Shown here: positions 1 through 8,100 of the stretch, in pieces
Layout: the number at the start of each line of letters is the position of its first letter
Numbering within the stretch: position 1 is the first letter of the stretch
NCBI GenBank assembly: GCA_027307115.1
Contig: DAHUXN010000034.1
Span: forward strand, 37,331-101,330
Direction: 5' to 3'
Origin: Acidobacteriota bacterium
GTDB taxonomy: Bacteria; Acidobacteriota; Terriglobia; Acidiferrales; UBA7541
Length of the DNA: 64,000 nt
Program-made: the position numbers and the translations under genes
The notes under the pieces: generated by a model
Databases searched by the model: none
Told to the model about the DNA's origin: nothing
The model's input: the letters and a program-made list of their open reading frames with translations, nothing else

Positions 1-534
1 GTCATCGAAGATCGGGAAGCGGCAGCGATCGCGCGAGACAGAATCACGTCCCTCGAAACGCTTGTTGCGAAAATCAGTGACGCGCGTGCTGGAATTTTCT
101 CCGCGGAAGCCGAGTACGATTTGAATCTTAATAATTTTGCGAAATGGCGCGACATGGTAGCTGAGATCCGCGACGCAGTTCCGCGCCAGGACAAACGCGG
201 GCTGGAAATCAAGCGCTTGGATGAGGAACTCGAACGCGCGCGCGACATCATGCAAGTGGCGAAGGGCGAACTCGCGCGGCACGATGCGAATGTTCTTGGG
301 CCGCTGGCCCTCGAACGCGAGAAACACGCCCACGAAAAGACACGCGAACGTCTTGTGGCCAACTGCCAAAACGCGATTCGCGATATGCAGGAGATTTCCG
401 CGCGACGCGATCCCTTGTGGCGTGAATGGTTTGCGGAGCGAAATCGACTTGACCATTTGAGATGGCAAGAGGAAAGGCTGCGTCCGCTTCCTCTCAAAAA
501 GCTCGTTGGCAATGCGGTGCTCACGATTCAATAG
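1..534 (+). CDS. Coiled-coil protein of the integrated element, 5' end outside the window
   Basis: The frame is open from base 1 to a TAG at 532-534, so this is the C-terminal part (about 177 residues) of a gene that begins outside the window. A TTG at 121 could act as an internal start but nothing favours it. The protein is highly charged, rich in Arg, Glu and Ala, with long runs free of Pro and Gly, as expected for an alpha-helical coiled coil. I do not recognise the family. It lies 14 bases upstream of a DUF5681-like gene typical of prophages and genomic islands and on the same strand, so a role in phage or island biology is inferred from position only. Confidence 0.6.
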   Translation, partial: VIEDREAAAIARDRITSLETLVAKISDARAGIFSAEAEYDLNLNNFAKWRDMVAEIRDAVPRQDKRGLEIKRLDEELERARDIMQVAKGELARHDANVLGPLALEREKHAHEKTRERLVANCQNAIRDMQEISARRDPLWREWFAERNRLDHLRWQEERLRPLPLKKLVGNAVLTIQ

Positions 535-548
535 TCGTCCAGGGAATT

Positions 549-968
549 ATGGCTGAGAGCAGCGGCAAAACAGCGAGGCACATGCCCATCGGGAAACGGT
601 TCCAACCTGGCGTTTCGGGCAATCCCGGCGGCAGACCTCGGAAGTCAAGACTGACAGATGCCTCGCGTGCGTGGCTGGAGCAAGTCGACCAGGCAAGCGG
701 TCTAACTAACGCGGAACTTGTAGTGGCCGCCCTGGGCCAGAGAGCGCTGAAAGGCGACGCGGAATCTTTCCGCGCGTTGGCGGATCGCGCTGAAGGCAAA
801 CCGATGCAGTCACTCCAGGTTGAAAACATCGGCGCCGAGCAGATTCTCGGAGAAGATTTATTGCGGTTGAGTCGCGGTGAGCTGCGAGAATACGCGGAAA
901 CCGGTCAACTGCCGGCATGGTTTCTTCAGAAGGATGCACAACATGAAACAACCGAACAGCCGAGCTGA
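549..968 (+). CDS. DUF5681-like small phage/island protein
   Basis: A 139-residue protein. Near its N-terminus is the stretch FQPGVSGNPGGRPRK (about residues 17-31), the hallmark of DUF5681 proteins, which are small basic proteins found beside terminase or integrase genes in prophages and genomic islands; their function is unknown. The rest is helical and charged. The start at ATG 549 is preceded by an AGGGA stretch four bases away. The longer reading frame upstream (from 462) overlaps the preceding gene and does not look like the family. The following small gene overlaps its last 26 bases, suggesting translational coupling within one transcript. Family assignment is from the motif; role is inferred. 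Confidence 0.75.
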   Translation: MAESSGKTARHMPIGKRFQPGVSGNPGGRPRKSRLTDASRAWLEQVDQASGLTNAELVVAALGQRALKGDAESFRALADRAEGKPMQSLQVENIGAEQILGEDLLRLSRGELREYAETGQLPAWFLQKDAQHETTEQPS

Positions 969-1218
969 GGCAGCAACCTTGGAAAGCCGCGCAGCCGCGC
1001 GCGCCATGCTCAACGCACCGAGGGCACCACACCTGATAATTGCATTTCCATTCGGCCATGGTGACAGCAACTTTGCGACTGCGACAATCGGGGATCGTGC
1101 ATTCACACGCGGTGCCGACGAAAGTGCGGAGGCGTTCGAGAACCGGTTACTCGACTCGTGCCCGGTAGTTGGACGTCCAAAATTAATCATTCTCGCGCGG
1201 GAAACGGTGCGCCATTAA
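943..1218 (+). CDS. Hypothetical protein of the integrated element
   Basis: A 91-residue protein starting at ATG 943, inside the 3' end of the DUF5681-like gene (26-base overlap). The N-terminal third is basic and Ala-rich. The C-terminal part, with stretches such as LIIAFPFGHGDSNFATATIG and GRPKLIILARE, alternates hydrophobic and charged residues like a small alpha/beta domain. No catalytic motif is visible and I do not recognise the family. Its position suggests the same transcript as the two genes before it. After it, 179 bases carry no gene before the convergent minus-strand integrase module. Confidence 0.55.
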   Translation: MKQPNSRAEAATLESRAAARAMLNAPRAPHLIIAFPFGHGDSNFATATIGDRAFTRGADESAEAFENRLLDSCPVVGRPKLIILARETVRH

Positions 1219-1397
1219 GCGCGAGGCTCGCGCAAAGGTAGTGGAGCACCCCATTCGCGCAGATCGCCTCTAATTGCGAAGTTTTATTGCTTCGGGTTTT
1301 AAACCGGATGGTCTGCGATGGATGATTCCTTTGTTTTCTTGGAATTGGCTTCGGGATGCGCTATTGCTGTAGCGAAAAATGTAGCAGCAAAAACAAA

Positions 1398-1682
1398 TTA
1401 TGCGTCCTTCCGTGCTCGCATAGCTCGCTGCAACTGATTTGAAAACCAAGCGTGGCAACTCACGCAAAATCCTTGGCCACCATGCGTTTTGTTTTTAGTC
1501 GCGCATCGCACGCAGCCATTCAGTTCGAAAAAATCAGCGAATTTCTGGCGTTCTGCATACGTCTGCAATTTCTTGGTCGCCACAGTCTCAGCGCGACTGC
1601 GGAACCACGGCTCCAGCAGCGTTGCGTCGGAAGGCTTAGGCGCAGCGTCCTGCGATGCCTTGACTATCTTGAATTCGCTCAC
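1398..1682 (-). CDS. Small zinc-ribbon protein downstream of the integrase
   Basis: A 94-residue protein with two CxxC pairs (Cys57/Cys60 and Cys73/Cys76) separated by 12 residues, the layout of a zinc ribbon. The start is a GTG at 1682 that shares bases with the TGA of the integrase (GTGA overlap), and a GGAGG lies six bases upstream, so translation is almost certainly coupled to the integrase. A basic C-terminal tail (RAMRARKDA) would suit nucleic-acid binding. It could be an excision or accessory factor of the recombinase, or an unrelated cargo protein; the sequence alone does not decide. The family is not recognised. Confidence 0.6.
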   Translation of the reverse strand: MSEFKIVKASQDAAPKPSDATLLEPWFRSRAETVATKKLQTYAERQKFADFFELNGCVRCATKNKTHGGQGFCVSCHAWFSNQLQRAMRARKDA

Positions 1683-2779
1683 GGCTTGCCTCCGAAATGC
1701 GGATGGCAGCGCTCCAAGGTTTCGCGCAAGTGCTTCGGGCTGGCGTGGAGATAAATGCTTGTCGTGCTGATATCCGTGTGGCCGAGCAGATCGCGGACCG
1801 CGAGAACGTCGGCTCCGCCTTCCATGAGATGTGTAGCGAACGAATGCCTCAGCACGTGCGGGTGCGTTTTGAGTCCTGCACGGCGGGCCGCGCGGGCGAT
1901 AATGTCTTCCACGGCGCGCGTGGTGAGCGGCCGCTCAGTGCTTGGCCGAATCGTCCGGATTTTCCGCATGAAGTCGTCGGCTAGGGCATTAGCCTGTTCG
2001 CGTGTCAGGTTGCTCACGTTGCCAAGATTTTTCCAACGTGGAATGAAAAAAGTTTCGCCGTCTGCTGTAGTGGATTCCTCGTTCCAACTGAGATGCCAAT
2101 ACAGGTGGCAATCCACTCGAAGCATCGAGAGGCAGCCGTTGCCGTATGGACGCCGATTTGATTGAAAAACGAAGCCGCGCGTGCGGCCGGCGACGACGAT
2201 GCGCAACGCCTCGACCGCGCGCTTGTTCAGGGGCGCAAGACGTTCTTTATTGCCCTTGCCGATGATGCGAGCACTCCGGGCTTTCCAGTCGATGTTTTCA
2301 ATTCGGAGGTTCGTCAATTCTGTCAGTCGCATTCCGCTGGCGTAGAATGTCTCGATGACGGCGCGGTCCCGCGGATTTTCGGCGGCGGCGAGCATTTTCT
2401 CGATCTCCTCGACCGTCAGCGCGTGCGGGAGTTTTCGCTGTGGTTTTTTGCGAGTGATAAGCCGCGCGGGCGACACAGCGACAACGCCGATCAATTCCAG
2501 ATGATTGAAAAACGCGCGAATGGCGCTGAGCTTTTGCGCAATCGAATTCTCGCTGGCGCCCTGCTCCAGAAGCCAAGCCAAGTATTCTCGAATGTCGACC
2601 GGCCGGACTGACGCGATCGGAAGGTCGCGGATGAAATTCACAAAATCGATTGCCGTATGCCGATAGGAAATTATGGTGTTGGGCGAATGGCTGCGCTGCT
2701 CGTGGTACACGACAAAGTCCTCGATCAACCGCTGTGCGAGCGTGCTCGCTGGATTCGGTCGAATGATTTCATCGCCCAC
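1679..2779 (-). CDS. Tyrosine recombinase / integrase (XerC/D-like) with an internal insertion
   Basis: A 366-residue integrase. The N-terminal SAM-like core-binding domain spans about residues 15-100 and the catalytic domain 120-350. Catalytic residues are in place: Arg151 (ASGMRLTEL), a lysine in KGNKER (175-178), His308 and Arg311 (HVLRHSFATHL), His334 (LLGHTD) and the nucleophile Tyr343. It is longer than XerC/D (about 300 residues) because of roughly 70 extra residues (about 208-280) between the beta-hairpin lysine and the HxxR box. The start is GTG 2779, with GAAGGAGG six bases upstream. It overlaps small genes on both sides. Given the adjacent tRNA-Val fragment it probably integrates the element at the 3' end of that tRNA gene. 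Confidence 0.9.
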   Translation of the reverse strand: MGDEIIRPNPASTLAQRLIEDFVVYHEQRSHSPNTIISYRHTAIDFVNFIRDLPIASVRPVDIREYLAWLLEQGASENSIAQKLSAIRAFFNHLELIGVVAVSPARLITRKKPQRKLPHALTVEEIEKMLAAAENPRDRAVIETFYASGMRLTELTNLRIENIDWKARSARIIGKGNKERLAPLNKRAVEALRIVVAGRTRGFVFQSNRRPYGNGCLSMLRVDCHLYWHLSWNEESTTADGETFFIPRWKNLGNVSNLTREQANALADDFMRKIRTIRPSTERPLTTRAVEDIIARAARRAGLKTHPHVLRHSFATHLMEGGADVLAVRDLLGHTDISTTSIYLHASPKHLRETLERCHPHFGGKP

Positions 2780-2954
2780 GCGCGGCCTCCTTCAGGACAA
2801 CATCGATTCGACGTTCTACCACACTCCGGGGGCACCTCATATCAAGTAGCGCAATCGCGAGGCTCCCGATTTTCCGCTGCAAGTCGGGATTGAGCGCAGA
2901 CTTTTTGCCTTGTTTTTGGGGAATGATTTGGGGAGAATTTCGCGTAGCTTGCAT
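2769..2954 (-). CDS. Small basic protein upstream of the integrase
   Basis: A 61-residue basic protein whose 3' end overlaps the integrase start by 11 bases. A clear AAGGAGG lies nine bases before its ATG at 2954, which strongly supports translation. The second half (about residues 28-58) reads as one amphipathic helix rich in Arg and Val. It could be a DNA-binding directionality factor or a small helper of the recombinase, but no diagnostic motif is visible and this is inference from size and position. Confidence 0.6.
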   Translation of the reverse strand: MQATRNSPQIIPQKQGKKSALNPDLQRKIGSLAIALLDMRCPRSVVERRIDVVLKEAARGR

Positions 2955-3019
2955 GGAGCCTAACCTCCTTGTGAGTCAGGCTCGGCATCCGGTTCGCCCC
3001 GGGTGTCGAGCCATTTTAC

Positions 3020-3163
3020 TTACTTCTGTTTCGTTCGGGGGCGCCCGCCTCTTTTGGCCCACTTCGAAAGAGTTTTCTTGTCGTACTTTGCGGCGCGAGC
3101 CTTACCGCCCGAACGAGCTAGCTCACGTCGGATCTGCTGCCTGACCTTTCCGCTAATCTTCAT
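3020..3163 (-). CDS. 47-residue basic protein with a GGKARA / GGRPR pattern
   Basis: A very small gene found by reading the minus strand: ATG at 3161-3163, TAA at 3020-3022, 47 residues. It is strongly basic, with a GGKARAAKYDK stretch near residue 19 and GGRPRTK at the C-terminus. This pattern recurs in small proteins of phages and islands that look like degenerate DNA-binding helices. A candidate promoter (TTGCAA, 17 bases, TATTGT) ends six bases before the ATG, so the transcript would be leaderless. It heads the minus-strand series 47-mer, 61-mer, integrase, zinc ribbon. Function unknown. Confidence 0.6.
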   Translation of the reverse strand: MKISGKVRQQIRRELARSGGKARAAKYDKKTLSKWAKRGGRPRTKQK

Positions 3164-3169
3164 GTGCCA

Positions 3170-3198
3170 ACAATAAACCTGCTAGCAAGTATTTGCAA
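3170..3198 (-). promoter_or_regulatory. Candidate promoter of the integrase module
   Basis: On the minus strand TTGCAA (3198-3193) is followed after 17 bases by TATTGT (3175-3170). The next gene's ATG starts seven bases beyond the -10 box, so the mRNA would begin at or near the start codon. Matches to the sigma-70 consensus are moderate; no experiment supports it. Confidence 0.4.
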
Positions 3199-3340
3199 GG
3201 GGTTATTTGACTGTAGTGAATTTTGTAGAGAGTCAGCCCCTATCACCGGCTATCAGCGATAATCACCTGTTTTGCCGAACCTGTATATTTGATATGCTCT
3301 TAGCTGCGGTGAGCGACGGTGATATACTTCGCTTGAACCG

Positions 3341-3386
3341 ACTTACACCGGGAAGGTCGTGCGTTCAAATCGCACATCGCCCACCA
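3341..3386 (+). other. 3' fragment of a tRNA-Val(TAC): probable attachment site of the integrated element
   Basis: The sequence reads as the 3' part of a tRNA: a CTTACAC anticodon loop (anticodon TAC), a perfect five-pair T-arm (GTGCG-TTCAAAT-CGCAC), the acceptor strand ATCGCCC, then A-CCA ending at 3386. The matching 5' half (expected GGGCGAT and a D-arm) is absent upstream, and the anticodon stem is already broken. This is the classic footprint of integration into the 3' end of a tRNA gene: the fragment marks one element end, and the restored whole tRNA should lie at the other end, left of the window. The integrase module about 600 bases away supports this. Confidence 0.7.
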
Positions 3387-3423
3387 GTGTCGAATCGTTG
3401 TAGATTCACTCCACGTAGGTTGC

Positions 3424-3500
3424 GGGGACGTAGTTCAGCCGGCTAGAACGCTGCCCTGTCACGGCAGAGGTCGCGGGTTCGAGTCCCGTCGTCCCCGCCA
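3424..3500 (+). tRNA. tRNA-Asp (GTC)
   Basis: A complete 77-base tRNA with genome-encoded CCA. The acceptor GGGGACG pairs with CGTCCCC; the D-arm is GTTC/GAAC; the anticodon stem CTGCC/GGCAG encloses CTGTCAC (anticodon GTC); the T-arm is GCGGG-TTCGAGT-CCCGT. It stands 37 bases after the tRNA-Val fragment, consistent with an original Val-Asp tandem that the element split. Confidence 0.95.
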
Positions 3501-3717
3501 TTCTTTCCAAAAGCATTCTTTCTACAAGAGTGATCGGACGTGACACCGAAAACTCCAAACCTCGACTCAACCAACAAAAGCTACTGCACTGTTGCGTTCC
3601 TTCCCACGACGGCGGGAGCGCGCCGCGACCTGAGTCGCACCTGCTAAAAAAACATCAGACGGTGCATCCGCGCACGTCGACTGAAACCGTTGCCTCGCCC
3701 GCTGCCTGAAATATCCC

Positions 3718-3747
3718 TTGACACGTATATACTCCATAGAGTATATT
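3718..3747 (+). promoter_or_regulatory. Promoter and palindromic operator of the arsR-type operon
   Basis: TTGACA at 3718-3723 and TATATT at 3742-3747 are spaced by 18 bases. Between and over them lies a perfect inverted repeat, ATATACTC-CATA-GAGTATAT (3727-3746), covering the spacer and the -10 box. This is where an ArsR-type repressor would block its own promoter, so negative autoregulation is the likely logic. Transcription starting seven bases after the -10 box would begin on the ATG at 3754. Confidence 0.65.
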
Positions 3748-3753
3748 ATGAGA

Positions 3754-4119
3754 ATGGAATCTGCATTCGAAATCATTGCGGAGCCGAATCGACGCGCGAT
3801 ATTGAGCCTGCTGGTCTCGTCACAACAGTCGGTGGGAGAGATCGAGCGTCAACTTCATATGCCGCAGCCGACCGTGTCAAAGCACCTGCGCGTACTGCGC
3901 GACGCCGGTTTCGTGGAATCCACGGTGGACGCACAGCGCCGTATCTACCGGCTGAAACCTCAACCATTTCAGGATGTGGACGCCTGGCTGGCTCCGTTCC
4001 GCCGGTTCTGGTCCGCTCACGTAGACGCTCTGGAATGCCACCTCGACCACATGGAGCGATCAAGACGAACGAAAAGGAAGACTAAGGAGAAGACGGCGCG
4101 GCCCAAACCGCGAACGTAA
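3754..4119 (+). CDS. ArsR-family winged-helix transcriptional regulator
   Basis: About 121 residues. The winged-helix domain fills the first 80: ESAFEIIAEPNRRAILSLL, then SVGEIERQLHMPQPTVSKHL with the recognition helix, then a wing ending RRIYRLKP. There are no Cys or His pairs for metal sensing. This subtype is commonly paired with SRPBCC (AHSA1-like) and VOC proteins rather than with arsenic genes, as here. The C-terminus is a long basic tail. An in-frame ATG at 3748 also exists, but the promoter geometry favours 3754 as the first codon of a leaderless mRNA. It heads a three-gene operon and probably represses it through the palindrome upstream. The ligand is unknown. Confidence 0.85.
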   Translation: MESAFEIIAEPNRRAILSLLVSSQQSVGEIERQLHMPQPTVSKHLRVLRDAGFVESTVDAQRRIYRLKPQPFQDVDAWLAPFRRFWSAHVDALECHLDHMERSRRTKRKTKEKTARPKPRT

Positions 4120-4134
4120 CAAAGGAGAAATGAA

Positions 4135-4533
4135 ATGAAGATCAAAGTGACCAGCATATACGTGAACGATCAGGACAAGGCCCTGCGCTTCTATACGGAG
4201 GTGCTGGGCTTTGCCAAGAAGACCGATTTTAGTCAGGGCCCCTATCGCTGGCTGACCGTGGCCTCGCCCGAGGAGCCGGACGGTACTGAGCTGCAACTGG
4301 CGCTGAACAACAACCCGGCGGCCAAAGCGTACCAGCAGGCGATATTTCAACAGAACCAGCCTGCGGCCATGTTCTTCACCAACGACGTCAAGGGCGACTA
4401 CGAGCGGATCAAGACCCGCGGCGCTGAGTTTACCATGCCGCCCACCGACGTGACCGCTTCGACCATTGCGATGCTGAAAGACACCTGTGGCAACCTCATT
4501 CAGCTCACCCAGTTGGCACGCTACTCACATTAA
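4135..4533 (+). CDS. VOC-family (glyoxalase/bleomycin-resistance fold) protein
   Basis: A 132-residue single VOC domain. It opens with KIKVTSIYVNDQDKALRFYT, the usual first beta-strand and helix; the second half carries the ...MLKDTCGNLIQLTQ ending that supplies the terminal metal-ligand or structural strand. VOC proteins bind a divalent metal or small molecules and include glyoxalases, dioxygenases and antibiotic-binding proteins; the substrate cannot be read here. An AAAGGAG lies before the ATG, 15 bases after the regulator, so it is co-transcribed with it. Partner genes suggest a detoxification or stress role. Confidence 0.85.
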   Translation: MKIKVTSIYVNDQDKALRFYTEVLGFAKKTDFSQGPYRWLTVASPEEPDGTELQLALNNNPAAKAYQQAIFQQNQPAAMFFTNDVKGDYERIKTRGAEFTMPPTDVTASTIAMLKDTCGNLIQLTQLARYSH

Positions 4534-4543
4534 GGAGCAGATG

Positions 4544-5107
4544 ATGACCGATCGCGCGCAGTACGCACCGGGTCCGGCCAGCGGAGCGCAGGTACGAAAG
4601 GACCGCGGACAAAACGGTAAAGACAAGTGGACGCTCATTCTCGTCAGAGAACTGCGTCACTCGCCGGAAAAAGTCTGGCAGGCGCTTACCGACCCGGCCC
4701 ATCTGCGGGAGTGGGCTCCCTTCGACGCCGACAGGAACCTGGGTGCGGTTGGAGCCACAGTGAAGCTCACCACAGTGGGAGCGCCCGCGCTGCATGTTAC
4801 CGAAACAACAGTGACGCGAGCCGACGCTCCCAAGGCTCTTGAATACAAGTGGGGCGGCTTCGATATGCGGTGGGAACTCGAATCCTTTGGTGTGGGCACG
4901 CGCCTGACGCTGTGGACCAACATCGGTCACCGCTTCATCTCCATGGGCGCTGCCGGGTGGCACATTTGTTTCGATGTGCTGGATCGTCTTCTCAGCGGAA
5001 CTCCGACCGGCCGCATCGTCGGCCCCGAGGCAATGAAGTTCGCCGGCTGGCAGCGGCTGAACGCGGAGTATGCCAAGCAGTTCGGTATCGAAAAAATGCA
5101 AAGCTAG
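4544..5107 (+). CDS. SRPBCC-family (AHSA1-like) protein
   Basis: About 187 residues of the START/Bet v1-like SRPBCC fold, which forms a hydrophobic ligand-binding cavity. The LVRELRHSPEKVWQALTDPA stretch (about residues 35-54), followed by LREWAPFDAD, is the family's N-terminal signature. AAGGAG at 4532-4537 sits six bases before ATG 4544; the ATG at 4541 is the alternative. The gene begins 10 bases after the VOC stop codon and completes the ArsR-VOC-SRPBCC operon. Proteins of this arrangement are thought to respond to small hydrophobic compounds, but no substrate is shown by the sequence. Confidence 0.85.
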   Translation: MTDRAQYAPGPASGAQVRKDRGQNGKDKWTLILVRELRHSPEKVWQALTDPAHLREWAPFDADRNLGAVGATVKLTTVGAPALHVTETTVTRADAPKALEYKWGGFDMRWELESFGVGTRLTLWTNIGHRFISMGAAGWHICFDVLDRLLSGTPTGRIVGPEAMKFAGWQRLNAEYAKQFGIEKMQS

Positions 5108-5183
5108 GCCACGGTAAATGAAGCGGGATCACTCCCCGGATTACGTCGCAGGGCTTGGGCAATTCATTCGGCCGCTGCTATTT

Positions 5184-8100
5184 CTACGGCTCGATCGCGG
5201 CGGTCAAGTGATTCTGCTTCAGCGACGCGTTGAAGGCGCGCGTGTCGCCCTCGACGAATCGTTTAAACTCCGCTTGAATTTCCGCGAGCTGCTGCTTGAA
5301 CTCATCGTTCACAGCGATTTGCTGCGCCGTGGGCGCCAGATCACCGCCGCCGCTTCCGCTTCCGGGCGTGCCGACCATCGGCCCCACCATCCAACTGATG
5401 CGCTCGTAGAGTTGCACGGGATTGCGGAATGCATCCTCGCTGCGGCCGGTATTGTGAACGTCAATCAGCTTGCCTTCGAGCGCAACGACCTTGACCTCGA
5501 AATCCTTCGCAGCCTGTATCGCGGCGGCATGTTTCTGCGCATCCGCGTTAAGCACGGTTTCAAGATCTTCGACCTGCCTCCGCGTCCATTCCAGATGATT
5601 GATCATGTCGGCAGCCTGGTTCTCCTCGGCCAGCACTTGTCGGGCGAACTGCACTTGCGCGCGGATCGATTGTTCCGTCCCCGGCGAGTGCGGATCAGGC
5701 AGCACGGTAAGTTGTGCAGTCCCTTCGTTCCCGCCTGCTTTCACATGCACCGTGTAATTTCCCGGCGGCACGACGGGACCCGCGGGCGGAATTCGCGTGC
5801 CGTACGCGGCGTAATTGTGGTGTGGCTCCGCCCACGGCGCGTCAAAGGGCGTCGTCTGCATCTTTACCGGCGAGCCCGGTTCGTAACGTAGATCCCACCA
5901 CACGCGATTCAGTCCCGCGTGTCCTTCCACTTTGAGCGTGCGGATAGTCTCGTTGGCGCCGGTAAAAGTGAGTTCCACATCCTTCTCGGGAGCCTTCAGC
6001 CAGAAGTTGATGTCCGCTCCATAGGGCGGATTTTCTCCCATTACGTGTCCACCCACGTCTGACTCGCGCGCGTCATCCGTGTGCCGGAAGCGGTACGCGG
6101 GCCGCGGTTTGAATAATTGGAAATCCTTCGACTGAGCGCTGTCCCAGTCGCGCAGCGGAGTGATGTCGTCGAGTATCCACACGCCGCGTCCATGCGTCCC
6201 GATGACGAGGTCGTTGAACGTCCGCTGGATTTGCAACCAGTACACCGGCGCGGGCGGCAAATTGTTCCGCAGACGAGTCCAGTGATCGCCGTCGTCCCAC
6301 GTGACGTACAGCGCGTTGTCCGTTCCTAGGAACAACATGCCCTTGCGTACGGGATCTTCGATAATGATGTGCGCGCTGCTGTTCATTCCCTTGGGGACGC
6401 TCGCAGTGATCAGTTTCCAGCTTGCACCGTAGTCGGTTGTCTTGTATGCGCGAGCGTCGTAGATTCCCACGTGCTGCAGATTCACGGTGATATACGCCGT
6501 GCCTGCGTCGAAGTGCGAAGGCTCCACATTCCACACCGTTCCCCAGGCGGGAAGATCCGGAATGTTCTTGGTTACGTTGGTCCAGTGCCCGCCGCCATCC
6601 TGCGTCACGTTCACCTGGCCGTCGTCGCTTCCCGTCCAGATGACGCCCGCTTTCACAGGTGATTCGGCGATGGCATAGATTGTGGCCCCGTCAAACGTCA
6701 CGAGGTCGTCCGACGAGATACCACCCGAGTCTTGCTCGTGTTCCTTGTTGTTCGCCGTGAGGTCGGGACTGATCACTTTCCACGACTGGCCGCCGTCAGT
6801 CGTCATGAACACAACTTGCGCGCCGACGTAGACGCGGTTGTGATCATGGGGCGAGATGGCGATTGGCGTCACCCAATCCCAGCGATATTTCATATTCGCG
6901 GGCTTCCAACCGTAGCTGGTGATGGGCCAAGCAGACACATCTCGCGCCATGCCATTTCGCATATTTATGCGGTCAATGCGGCCGTTGTCGCAGCCGGACC
7001 ACACAATGTTCGAGTCCACAGGATCGGGCACCGCAAAACCATCCTCGCATCCGCCCGCGCCCTGCCAGTAACCCAGCGAGATTCCATTCCCGAAGAAACC
7101 ACCAGAAAGCGTCCGGCTCGGGCCGCGAAACGATGACTTGTCCTGGATATTGCCCATCACGTTATAGGGAATCTCATTGTCCGCGAATACGTGATAAACC
7201 TGCGAAATCGGCAGCAGAAACCGCTGATACGTCGCGCCGCGATTATTGCTGATGCTCACTCCGGCGTCGTTGGCCACCAGTATGCGGTTTGCATTCGTGG
7301 GATCGATCCAGACGTCGTGATTATCCCCGCCCGCGGATTCAAGACCTGTTGCCGGTGGAGGACCACTTGCTGCCTCTGCAGGACCAGCGCCACCGCCTGG
7401 GCCACGCCCCCCTGGTTGAAACACGGTGTTGCCGCCGTCGCGCGACATGCTGAACGCGACCGAAGGAAAGTAGAGCAGGTTCTGATCGTCGGGCGAAACG
7501 GCAAACCGCGTGTAGTACGAAGAGCGTTCCGTCGTCACGTGAGACTGATTGACGAGCATCCACGTGCGTCCGCGGTCATCCGAGCGATACAGACCTGGCG
7601 TCGTGTCTTGCAACAAAGCGTAAACGCGATTCGGATTGCTCGCGGCGACAGCAACGGCCACTTTCCCAATCGGATGGTCCGCGGCAGGCAGTCCATGGCC
7701 GCTGATTTTGCTCCAATTGTTTCCGCCGTCGCGGCTCACGTAGACACCGCTCCCCGTTCCTCCACTATCCAAATTCCATCGGTGAATTTCCACTTGCCAC
7801 ATTCCAGCATAAATCGTGTTGGAATCGCCGGCGTCCATTGCCATTTCGGAACAACCCGTGTTGTCGTTGACGTAGAGCACTTGTTGCCAGGTTTTCCCTC
7901 CATCGCTCGTACGGAAGATTCCGCGCTCATGCTGTGGGCGAAACGCCTGGCCGATTGCGCAAACGAACGCAACATTCGCGTCGTGCGGGTCCACAATGAT
8001 CCGCGCGATATGCCCGGTCTGCTCGAGGCCCATGTGCTGCCAACTCCGGCCCGCGTCGGTCGATTTGTAAACTCCGTCGCCCATCGTGTAGTAAGGACGA

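Noticed and set aside
3321..3386. An intact tRNA-Val
   Set aside because: The T-arm and acceptor 3' strand are perfect, but no D-arm or 5' acceptor can be found and the anticodon stem does not pair, so it is a fragment.
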